This document shows, piece after piece, positions 41,851 to 49,706 of a stretch of 64,000 nucleotides of DNA; the stretch's first letter is position 1, and each line of letters begins with the position of its first letter. This DNA is from UBA11606 sp049437325. Its GTDB lineage: Bacteria > Actinomycetota > Acidimicrobiia > Acidimicrobiales > Aldehydirespiratoraceae. The notes under the pieces were generated by a model, which had not been told where the DNA came from, made no database searches, and was given only the letters and a program-made list of their open reading frames with translations. A program made the translations under genes and the position numbers. The DNA lies in NCBI GenBank assembly GCA_049437325.1, contig JBMTIM010000002.1, forward strand, positions 94,513-158,512, written 5' to 3'.

Positions 41851-44693
41851 GTCACCGCCTCCCAGCATCGGAGGGGGAAGTCCTCGACCGCACCAAGACC
41901 CTGCCGTTCACCTGGAACGGCAAGAAGCTCGAGGGCTTCGAGGGCGACACGATCACATCGGCGCTGATGGCGAACGGTCACCACATCCTCAGCCGCTCGA
42001 TGAAGTACCACCGGCGGCGTGGCGTGCTCACCGCCGACTACTGGGATCCGAACACGACTGTGCAGGTCGGCGACGAGCCGAACGTGCGCGCCTCTCACCG
42101 CAAACTCGAGGCCGGCATGCAGATCTCGGCCCAGAACGTGTGGCCATCGCTCACGTTCGACATCAAAGCGGCCAACGGCCTTGTCGGCCGCTTCCTCACC
42201 GCTGGCTTCTACTACAAGACGTTCATGAAGCCGGCTGCGCTGTGGCCGACGTACGAACACGTCCTGGCCAGGTTTGCACCCGGCGGTGACGTCGATCTCG
42301 ACACGCCGCACGGTCGATACGACAAGCGCTTCGCCCACCCCGACGTCGTGGTCGCCGGTGGTGGCCCAGCCGGCCTTTCGGCCGCCATCGCAGCAGCTGA
42401 AGCGGGAGCATCGGTGATGCTCGTCGAGCACGAGCATCGAGTGGGCGGTCATCTCCTTTGGGGCACCGAACAGGACCGGGCCCGTGCGGCCGAACTCGCG
42501 GCGGCGGCCCGAACCGCCGGCGTGGAGATCCTCACGAACGCCACGGTCACCGGCCGCTACGAGGACAACTGGGTCGCAATCTCCGAGCGCAGCCACCCCG
42601 GTGTCATCGAGCGGCTGATCAAGGCTCGAGCCAAGACACTGATCGTTGCAGCTGGAACGATCGAGCGCCCCTACGTGTTCGAGGGCAACGACCTCCCCGG
42701 GGTCATGACCTCGGGTGCAGTTCGTCGCCTCATCACGATGTACGGCGTGAAGCCCGGTACGCAGGCCGTCGTGTTCAGCGCCAACGAATCCGGCGATGCG
42801 GCCATCGACGACCTGCGCCGCGCCGGTGTGTCGATCGCCCGGGTCGTCGATGCGCTCACCGGTGAGCGCATCGTCTCGGCCACAGGTTCCAAGAACCGAG
42901 TCAAGGAGGTCCTCCTCGACGACGGTGCCAAGATCTCCTGCGACCTGCTCGTCACTGCGGTGGGCTGGACCACGCCGACCTCGCTGCTCAACATGGCCGG
43001 CGACCGACCGGTCTACGACGCCAACGCCGCCCGCTTCTTCCCGGCCGGCGCACCGGACAACGTGCTCGCCACCGGTGGCATGGTTGGCGACGGGTCACTC
43101 GACGACCTGCTGGAGCACGGCCGGTCCACTGGGGAACTTGCAGCCGGTCGAGCGGCCGTTGTGCGTCACCGCCTTCAGGCGGCGACGGCACGAGCCAAAC
43201 CCGTCGACGGACCCGAGCCTGCGTATCCGCCCGACGAGCGCGCCCCGCTCGACCGCTGGCCGCACCCGGAACTGTTTCGGGCCGTCACCCACGGCATCGT
43301 CGACTACTCCGAGGACGTCTCGTCGAAAGATCTCTACTCGGCTGCTGCCGAAGGGTTCGACTCGGTCGAGCTGATCAAGCGATTCACGACGGCAACGATG
43401 GGCCCAAGCCAGGGCAAGCTCGAGACCGTCAACACCGTCGCCGTGCTTGCCCAGGCCAAGGGTGAATCGATCGCCGACGTCGGCACCACGGTGTGGCGCC
43501 CGCCCTATGCGCCGATCTCGCTCGGCGCGCTCGCCGGCCGCATCAACGAGCCCACCCGGCGCAGCGTCATCCAGCCCTGGCACGAGGCCAACGGGGCGAC
43601 CCCGATCCTCGCCGGTCAATGGGTGCGCCCCGACCACTATGGCGACCCCGCCGCCGAGGTCCGAAACTGTCGGGAGCACGTCGGCATCATCGACGTCACC
43701 CCGCTCGGCAAGCTCGATCTGCAGGGTCCCGACGTCCCGAAGCTCCTCAGCCTGCTCTACACCAACAAGTGGATGCAGCTGCCGATCGGTGGAGTTCGGT
43801 ACGGCATCATGTGCGCAGAGGACGGCGTCGTGCTCGACGACGGTGTCACCGCTCGCCTCGGTGAGGAGCACTATCTGATGACCACGACGTCGTCCGGTGC
43901 CGCTCGCATCTGGTCGTGGATCGAGATGTGGCTCCAGACGGAACGGCCCGAGTGGCGGGTCCACGTCACCCCGGTCACCACGGGCCTCACATCGATCAAC
44001 ATCGCCGGTCCGAACGCTCGCGAGTTGCTCGGGCGTCTCACCGACATCGACCTCGACAATGACGCCTTCCCCTACATGCAGGTACGCCAGGGCACGATCG
44101 CCGGTGTCGAGGGTTGCATCGCCTGGCGGATCGGCTTCACCGGCGAACTGTCGTACGAGATCCACGTGCCATCCGGACACGGCCTTGCGATCTGGGAGCG
44201 TCTCCTCGCCGACGGTGACGACCTCGGTGTCAAGCCGTTCGGTCTCGAAGCGCAACGCATCATGCGGCTCGAAAAAGGGCACTTCATCGTGGGCCAAGAC
44301 ACCGACGGACTGTCGAAGGCGCCGGTCACCGGCCTCGATTCCCTGTTGCGGCTCGACAAGGACGACTGGGCAGGTATGCCCGAGGTCAGATGGTCGCTCG
44401 AATCCAGGGATCACCCGGTGCTCGTGGCCTGTCAACCCGACGATGGGACGGTCGTTCCCGAAGAAGCGGCGCAGATTCTGCGTTCGGGGACCAACGAGAT
44501 CGTCGGCCGCATCACGTCGAGTCGCATGTCTCCCACCCTCGAGCGGTCGATTTGTCTCGCCCAGGTCGACAGGGCATTCGCCGACGCTGGCACCTCACTC
44601 GAGATCCTGCTCGTCGACGGGCGTCGCATCACCGCCACCGTCAACGAACACCACGCCCATTTCGATCCCGAAGGAGAACGTCTCCGTGGCTAG
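41847..44693 (+). CDS. soxA: Sarcosine oxidase alpha subunit
   Basis: 948 residues from GTG 41847, which overlaps the soxD stop and follows GAAGGGAGAG. N-terminal ferredoxin-like fold (TFTWNGKK-type segment, GDTITSALMANG), NAD/FAD domain with VVVAGGGPAGLSAAIAAAEA (about 166-185), and C-terminal GcvT/aminomethyltransferase domain (LGKLDLQGPDV, GSxE-like GFTGELSYEIHVP, GLEAQRIMRLEKGH) that binds tetrahydrofolate so the methyl carbon leaves as 5,10-methylene-THF. Domain order and length match SoxA. Confidence 0.95.
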   Translation: MSHRLPASEGEVLDRTKTLPFTWNGKKLEGFEGDTITSALMANGHHILSRSMKYHRRRGVLTADYWDPNTTVQVGDEPNVRASHRKLEAGMQISAQNVWPSLTFDIKAANGLVGRFLTAGFYYKTFMKPAALWPTYEHVLARFAPGGDVDLDTPHGRYDKRFAHPDVVVAGGGPAGLSAAIAAAEAGASVMLVEHEHRVGGHLLWGTEQDRARAAELAAAARTAGVEILTNATVTGRYEDNWVAISERSHPGVIERLIKARAKTLIVAAGTIERPYVFEGNDLPGVMTSGAVRRLITMYGVKPGTQAVVFSANESGDAAIDDLRRAGVSIARVVDALTGERIVSATGSKNRVKEVLLDDGAKISCDLLVTAVGWTTPTSLLNMAGDRPVYDANAARFFPAGAPDNVLATGGMVGDGSLDDLLEHGRSTGELAAGRAAVVRHRLQAATARAKPVDGPEPAYPPDERAPLDRWPHPELFRAVTHGIVDYSEDVSSKDLYSAAAEGFDSVELIKRFTTATMGPSQGKLETVNTVAVLAQAKGESIADVGTTVWRPPYAPISLGALAGRINEPTRRSVIQPWHEANGATPILAGQWVRPDHYGDPAAEVRNCREHVGIIDVTPLGKLDLQGPDVPKLLSLLYTNKWMQLPIGGVRYGIMCAEDGVVLDDGVTARLGEEHYLMTTTSSGAARIWSWIEMWLQTERPEWRVHVTPVTTGLTSINIAGPNARELLGRLTDIDLDNDAFPYMQVRQGTIAGVEGCIAWRIGFTGELSYEIHVPSGHGLAIWERLLADGDDLGVKPFGLEAQRIMRLEKGHFIVGQDTDGLSKAPVTGLDSLLRLDKDDWAGMPEVRWSLESRDHPVLVACQPDDGTVVPEEAAQILRSGTNEIVGRITSSRMSPTLERSICLAQVDRAFADAGTSLEILLVDGRRITATVNEHHAHFDPEGERLRG

Positions 44694-45174
44694 CTCTGTT
44701 TCGCATCTGGATCCGATGCCGAAGGTGAGCATTCGCGCTGCCGACGACACGGCGGCAGCCCATGCGCTGGGCTTGGCGTTCGGCTCGGCCGAGCACCGCA
44801 ACGACACACTCGTCGTCCGCATCCGACCCGACGAGTGGTACCTCCTCGGCGCTGGAGCCCGTGCCGTGGCCGACGAACTCGACCTGTCCGGCCATGCGTC
44901 GACAGTCGACATCACCCATGCCCGTCACGCGATTCGGGTGACCGGGACCCACGCAGCCGACACGCTGGCCAAGCTCTGCAGCGCCGACTTCGACGACGCC
45001 ATGACGCCGAACGGTGCTGCATGGGGCAACTCGATCGCCGGTGTCACCTGCGACATCGTCCGTGACGACGACGGGGGTGAGCGCAGCTATCTGCTGCTCT
45101 TCGACGGTTCGTTCGTGGCCTACTTCCACGGTGTGCTCGAAGACGCCGCCGGCGAGTTCTCGTCGGACGCCTAG
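44686..45174 (+). CDS. soxG: Sarcosine oxidase gamma subunit
   Basis: 162 residues from GTG 44686, overlapping soxA by 8 bp with AAGGAG upstream. SoxG-like features: VRIRPDEWYLLG, DITHARHAIRVTGTHAADTL, KLCSADF and YLLLFDGSFVAYFHGVLEDA. It is a folate-binding-fold subunit with a structural role. Ends the operon; the next gene is convergent. Confidence 0.9.
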   Translation: MASSVSHLDPMPKVSIRAADDTAAAHALGLAFGSAEHRNDTLVVRIRPDEWYLLGAGARAVADELDLSGHASTVDITHARHAIRVTGTHAADTLAKLCSADFDDAMTPNGAAWGNSIAGVTCDIVRDDDGGERSYLLLFDGSFVAYFHGVLEDAAGEFSSDA

Positions 45175-45210
45175 CCGGTCGCGTACTTCCGCCGCGGTGC
45201 GTGGCCGCCG

Positions 45211-46479
45211 CTACGACCCGGCCAGACGGTTCACGGTGGCGAGCAGCCGCTCGACCTCGAGGCGCGAGTTGTAATGACTTGTCGACGCTCGGATGCAGTT
45301 CTCGATCCCAAGTGGTTCGAGCACCGTTGCCGAGTAGTAATCGCGCTTTCGTGCGTGCGTGCGAACCCCGTCGGCATTGAGCGCATCGACGACATCGAGA
45401 CTGTCGAATCCGTCGATCCAGAACGACACCATCCCGGAGCGGTGTTCGCTCGACTCGGGACCAACCACATGCACCCTGTCGAGCTGGCCGAGCCCAGGGA
45501 GGCCACCCGTACCCCACATCATTGCGTCGACGAGATCCTGTTCCTGCCCACGGATCGCACCGGCGGCAGCTTCGAGACGCGCCCGCGATGCACCCGACTC
45601 ACCAACCTCGGTTCCCAACCATTCGAGATAGCGGACGACCTCGGAGAAGGCGGCGTAGGCCGATGCATCCCGGGTGCCGAGCTCCCACACGTTCGCCGGT
45701 GCGCCGTCGAGTTGGTCGTGTGGCGCCGTTGCCAGTCGATCCGAGACCCAGGCCACGCCGAAGTTGTGTCGGCTGAAAAGCTTGTAGCCGGACACGACAT
45801 AGCCGTCGATGCCGTAGTCGTCGATGTCGACGCGCCCGTGGGCCGCGTGCTGAATGCCGTCGACGATGATGAAACAGTCGGGAGCGACCGCACGGATCTC
45901 GGCAGCGATTGCGGCAACGTCGACGTGCATACCGGTGACCGGACTCGCATGGATGATCGTGGCGACGGCGAGGTCGGCCGTGATGGCGGGTCGGTACTGC
46001 TCGACGCTGACCACGGTGGTGTCGACGTCGAACGCGACCTGCTCGTAGTCCTTGCCGGTCACTTCGGCCCACCGGCGACACGCGCTGTAGGTCGCCGGAT
46101 GTTCGAGGTTGCTGCCGAGCACTTTCGCTCCGCCGGAAACCAGCAGTGCGTTGCGGATCAGTCGCCCGAGCAATTCGGTGCCGGTCTCGCCGACGAAGAC
46201 CTCACCACGTGAGGCCCCGAGCAGCAACATCATGTCGGCGCGGCCCTGCGCGATCACGTCCATGAGGTATCGGGACGCAACATTGGTTCGGCCCTGATTG
46301 TCGGGAAAGGCCATCAGTTCGGCCGTGCGTTCGACGGCAGCCTTCAACGTGAGTGAGCCACCGGCGTTTTCGAAGAACGCACGGGGGCCTTGGATCGGAC
46401 AGACATCGGTGTGATGGAACCGATCACGGATCGACGTCAGGAGCTCAGGTTCGAAGGGCACAGGGGCAGATCCTGCCAT
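45211..46479 (-). CDS. Class V aminotransferase / cysteine-desulfurase-like PLP enzyme
   Basis: 422 residues from ATG 46479. ENAGGSLTLKAAVERTAELM near residue 37, VGETGTELLGRLIRNAL, VDGIQHAAHGRVDIDDYGID with the cofactor Asp/His, and the PLP lysine in VVSGYKLFSRHNFG. It belongs to the CsdA-like, isopenicillin-N-epimerase-like branch rather than IscS/NifS; there is no Fe-S partner gene nearby. It could be a cysteine-sulfoxide or selenocysteine lyase relative. Activity cannot be decided from sequence. Confidence 0.82.
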   Translation of the reverse strand: MAGSAPVPFEPELLTSIRDRFHHTDVCPIQGPRAFFENAGGSLTLKAAVERTAELMAFPDNQGRTNVASRYLMDVIAQGRADMMLLLGASRGEVFVGETGTELLGRLIRNALLVSGGAKVLGSNLEHPATYSACRRWAEVTGKDYEQVAFDVDTTVVSVEQYRPAITADLAVATIIHASPVTGMHVDVAAIAAEIRAVAPDCFIIVDGIQHAAHGRVDIDDYGIDGYVVSGYKLFSRHNFGVAWVSDRLATAPHDQLDGAPANVWELGTRDASAYAAFSEVVRYLEWLGTEVGESGASRARLEAAAGAIRGQEQDLVDAMMWGTGGLPGLGQLDRVHVVGPESSEHRSGMVSFWIDGFDSLDVVDALNADGVRTHARKRDYYSATVLEPLGIENCIRASTSHYNSRLEVERLLATVNRLAGS

Positions 46480-46510
46480 GACAGACGGTCGTCGTCCCAC
46501 CGGTGCGACG

Positions 46511-47581
46511 TCAGCGCGCGCCGGGCACCCGATAGAGGCTTGCGCCCCAGTGCGCCCCCGCCCCGAAGGCGGTGAAACACACGAGATCGCCGGGCTCGAT
46601 CCCCCCTGCCGCCCGCTGTTCGTGAAGCAGGATTGGCAGCGTGGCTGCGGTCGTGTTGCCGTACCGGGCGATGTTGCTGGGGACCAGGTCGGCATCGACC
46701 CCCAGCTGCTTGCGAACTCCTTCGAGGATTCGATCGTTGGCCTGGTGGGCGATCACGAGGGAGATGTCGTCGACCGAGAGATCGGCACCGGCCAGCACCT
46801 CACGAACGGCGGCCGGCATGCACGTCACGGCCTGCCGGAACAGTTCCATCCCGTTCATCGACGGCCAGTGCGCCCGGGCCTCGAGCTGGGCGGCATCGAC
46901 GTAGGGCTGGTGCCGAAATCCAACCCCAGGCACTTCGATCAGATCGGCATGAGACCCGTCGGTGCGCAGCACACTCCCGACGAATCCCGTTCCAGGACTG
47001 TCGTCGGTGGTGAGCACCGCCGCACCGGCGCCATCGCCGAACAGCACCGCCCATCCTCGTGCCTCGGTCGCAGCAGCGTGGTCGATCGGATCGGCAGGGC
47101 CGGACCGCTGGCCACGCAGGATCTCCCACGAACCGCCATAGGGCATGTATCCGGAGTGCACTTCGGCACCGACCACCACAACGCAGCGCGCCTTGCCCGA
47201 TGCGAGCAGGGCATCGGCGAGGTCGAGTCCGTAGAGGTAGCCGCCGCACTGCTGACGAAGATCGAACGCAGCGATGTGACCCAGCCCGCACCGGTCCTGC
47301 ACCATTCCGGAGATACCCGGCGCGAACTGGTCGGGAGTCATCGTGGCGGTGATGAGCACATCCACATCGTCTGGTGCGACCGCTGCGTCCCGGAGCGCTT
47401 CGACCACGGCGTCGGCTGCGAGATCCGAGGCGCCGACACCAGGATCGGCGATGTGTCGTTGCCGAACCCCGGTTCGGCTGTAGATCCATTCATCGCTGGT
47501 GTCCATGATCGCGGCGAGATCGTGGTTGGTGACGATCCGGGGGGGAACGGCCACCCCCGTTCCGATGATCACACTGCCCAT
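46511..47581 (-). CDS. 3-oxoacyl-ACP synthase III-like (FabH family)
   Basis: 356 residues with intact catalytic triad: C112 in DLRQQCGGYLYG, His in LVIAHQANDRI, Asn in ARYGNTTAATLPI. Condenses an acyl-CoA primer with malonyl-ACP. About 35 residues longer than E. coli FabH, with extra sequence after EVHSGYMPYG, as in FabH-like enzymes of specialised starter units or beta-lactone/aryl pathways. No acyl carrier protein or other fab gene is adjacent. A TACGAT -10 lies 6 nt upstream. Confidence 0.88.
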   Translation of the reverse strand: MGSVIIGTGVAVPPRIVTNHDLAAIMDTSDEWIYSRTGVRQRHIADPGVGASDLAADAVVEALRDAAVAPDDVDVLITATMTPDQFAPGISGMVQDRCGLGHIAAFDLRQQCGGYLYGLDLADALLASGKARCVVVVGAEVHSGYMPYGGSWEILRGQRSGPADPIDHAAATEARGWAVLFGDGAGAAVLTTDDSPGTGFVGSVLRTDGSHADLIEVPGVGFRHQPYVDAAQLEARAHWPSMNGMELFRQAVTCMPAAVREVLAGADLSVDDISLVIAHQANDRILEGVRKQLGVDADLVPSNIARYGNTTAATLPILLHEQRAAGGIEPGDLVCFTAFGAGAHWGASLYRVPGAR

Positions 47582-47587
47582 GGCGAG

Positions 47588-47593
47588 ATCGTA
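47588..47593 (-). promoter_or_regulatory. Putative -10 element (TACGAT on minus strand) of FabH-like gene
   Basis: TANNNT ending 6 nt before ATG 47581 on the minus strand; leaderless layout. Confidence 0.35.
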
Positions 47594-47656
47594 GGTCCCG
47601 TGTCACGACGAGGAGAGATCGAGCGGTCGTCTGGGTCGGCACGGGGCTGATCGCAC

Positions 47657-47662
47657 TACGGT
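47657..47662 (+). promoter_or_regulatory. Putative -10 element (TACGGT) of M20 gene
   Basis: Ends 6 nt before ATG 47669; identical hexamer and spacing to the SRPBCC promoter at 17077. Confidence 0.4.
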
Positions 47663-47668
47663 TTCGGC

Positions 47669-48874
47669 ATGACTGCGGGAACCATCGACATCGACGCCGA
47701 CGAGGTTGTCGCATTCACCGCCGAACTGGTGCGGATCGAGAGCGTCAACGATCCCGCCAGCGGGAGGTCCGAAGCGGCGGCGGCCGAGTTGGTCGCCGAA
47801 CGTATGCGCTCCTTCGGTTGGCATCCGATCGTCGAGGAGGTCGCACCCGGTCGACCGAACGTGATCTGCTCGATCGACGGCGGACTACCCGGACCGACGC
47901 TCCTGTTCGAGGGCCACACCGATGTCGTCACCGAAGGGGACCGCGCCGCGTGGACCCATGACCCCTTTTCGGCCACTGTCGTCGATGGCCGCATGTACGG
48001 CCGAGGCACAGCCGACATGAAGGCTGGCCTTGCCGCCGTCATCTATGCCACACGCGCCGTCGAGCAGGCAGGCCCGTTCCCGGGCCGCATCGTCATCGCC
48101 GCACTCTGCGACGAGGAGGAAATGATGCTCGGGGTGAAGCACTTCGTCGCCGCCGGCCATTGCGCCGGGATCGACGGCGCAATCTCGGCAGAACCGGAAG
48201 GAGGCGAGATCTGCGCAGTGTCGAAAGGCGCAATCCGCCTCCGCATCGACGCCACCGGTCGCATGGCGCATGGTGCCATGCCCGATCAGGGTCTCAATCC
48301 GATCGCTGCGCTCGCACAGGTCGCCACCGCTGTCTCGGTCCTCGAATCCGAGCAGCAGCAGCGGTACGGCACCTATCAGCACCTCGGGGAGATCTGGCTG
48401 ACACCCACGGTCATCCAGGCCGGCACCATCGAGCAGATCAATGTGATCCCGGCGGACGCAACACTGGCGATCGACATACGCACCACTCCCGACGTCGACC
48501 ACCCGGAACTGATCGCCGAGGTCGAAGCCATGCTCCACGAAATCGCTGAGACGACCGGGGTGCGCCTCGAGCTCTGCGTGATCGATGACCGACCGGCGAC
48601 CGATACTGCGCTCGACTCCCCGGTCTGCCGGGCACTCGCCGCCGCCCACGAACGCATCATGGGTGAACCACCCGTCTACGGGGGCGTTCCAGGAAGCACC
48701 GATGGCACCATCCTGTGGCGCGATGGCGGCCTCGACAGCGTCGTCTACGGCCCAGGTGGCAAGTGGATCGCTCACCAGGTCGACGAATTCGTCGAGATCG
48801 ACGAAATCGTTCGCTACACCGAGGTGTTCGCCCAGGCGGCTGTCAACTTCCTCAGGGCCGGACTCGACGACTAG
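47669..48874 (+). CDS. M20-family metallopeptidase/deacylase (ArgE/DapE type)
   Basis: 401 residues. Di-zinc site: His in LFEGHTDVV, bridging Asp in GRGTADMKAG, catalytic Glu-Glu in ALCDEEEMM, then AISAEPEG and the C-terminal His region GKWIAHQVDEFVE. A lid/dimerisation domain lies about 180-300. The family hydrolyses N-acyl amino acids or succinyl-diaminopimelate; with no arg or dap neighbours the substrate stays open. Stop codon overlaps the convergent SDR stop inside CTAG. Confidence 0.88.
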   Translation: MTAGTIDIDADEVVAFTAELVRIESVNDPASGRSEAAAAELVAERMRSFGWHPIVEEVAPGRPNVICSIDGGLPGPTLLFEGHTDVVTEGDRAAWTHDPFSATVVDGRMYGRGTADMKAGLAAVIYATRAVEQAGPFPGRIVIAALCDEEEMMLGVKHFVAAGHCAGIDGAISAEPEGGEICAVSKGAIRLRIDATGRMAHGAMPDQGLNPIAALAQVATAVSVLESEQQQRYGTYQHLGEIWLTPTVIQAGTIEQINVIPADATLAIDIRTTPDVDHPELIAEVEAMLHEIAETTGVRLELCVIDDRPATDTALDSPVCRALAAAHERIMGEPPVYGGVPGSTDGTILWRDGGLDSVVYGPGGKWIAHQVDEFVEIDEIVRYTEVFAQAAVNFLRAGLDD

Positions 48875-49659
48875 AGCGGTGGCGTGTAGCGGCCGTCGAC
48901 CGCCAGCCAACCGCCGTCGACGAACAGGGTCGAGCCGGTCACGAAGGAGCTCGCCCGCGCTGCGAGATACACGACTGCACCGGCCTGTTCCTCGGGCTGA
49001 CTCCACCGGCCCAGGGCGCTGATGTCGGCATAGGCCTGGTACCACGCTGGATCGGCTTTGATCTGCTCGGTCAGGGGGGTCTCGACGACACCGGGACACA
49101 CGGCATTGACCCGCACGTTGTGCGATGCGAGCTCGGCGGCCAGCGTCTTCACAAGCGCCACTGCGCCGGCTTTGGTGGCGGCGTAGACCCCCTGTCCCGG
49201 TTCGACGACCTGTGAGCGCACCGAACTGAACACGATGATCGATCCTCCATTGTGTGCGGCCATCGAACGTCCCGCCGAGCGCATGGCGGTGAAGGTGCCC
49301 CGAAGGTTGAGATCGACGACGCGGGCGAACTCGTCCTCGCTCATGTCGAGCAGTTGTTTGCGGACATTGATGGAGGGGGTGATCACTGCGGTGTCGAAGT
49401 GGGCCGACGCGAACAGGGCATCGACCGATTCGGCGTCCGTGATGTCGACTGCCGTCGACGATGCTGCGCCGTTCTCGGCAACGATCGCGTCTGCAGTCGC
49501 TTCTGCAGCGCCGGCGTCGAGGTCGGCACATGTCACGGTCGCGCCGTGCGCTGCGAGAGCGAGGGCGCTCGCCTCGCCCAACCCGGAGCCGGCGCCGATG
49601 ACGGCGGCTCGCTGACCGGTGAGGTCGAACAGACTGCGGTACTCGGCAAGGGTTGTCAT
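48871..49659 (-). CDS. Short-chain dehydrogenase/reductase, atypical
   Basis: 262 residues from ATG 49659. VIGAGSGLGEASALAL near residue 20 and TCADLDAG after strand 2 (Asp, suggests NAD). Catalytic FSSVRSQVVEPGQGVYAATK keeps Ser, Tyr and Lys, and the C-terminus VTGSTLFVDGGWL is normal. The NNAG structural motif is missing; the position reads VITPSINVRK. It may therefore bind cofactor somewhat differently. Divergent from malate synthase. Confidence 0.83.
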   Translation of the reverse strand: MTTLAEYRSLFDLTGQRAAVIGAGSGLGEASALALAAHGATVTCADLDAGAAEATADAIVAENGAASSTAVDITDAESVDALFASAHFDTAVITPSINVRKQLLDMSEDEFARVVDLNLRGTFTAMRSAGRSMAAHNGGSIIVFSSVRSQVVEPGQGVYAATKAGAVALVKTLAAELASHNVRVNAVCPGVVETPLTEQIKADPAWYQAYADISALGRWSQPEEQAGAVVYLAARASSFVTGSTLFVDGGWLAVDGRYTPPL

Positions 49660-49693
49660 ACGCCACAATACCGTGAGCAGGGTGAACGGTCGT

Positions 49694-49699
49694 TAACAT
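49694..49699 (+). promoter_or_regulatory. Putative -10 element (TAACAT) of glcB
   Basis: Ends 7 nt before ATG 49707; close to the TANNNT pattern seen elsewhere here. Confidence 0.4.
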
Positions 49700-49706
49700 C
49701 GAACGC

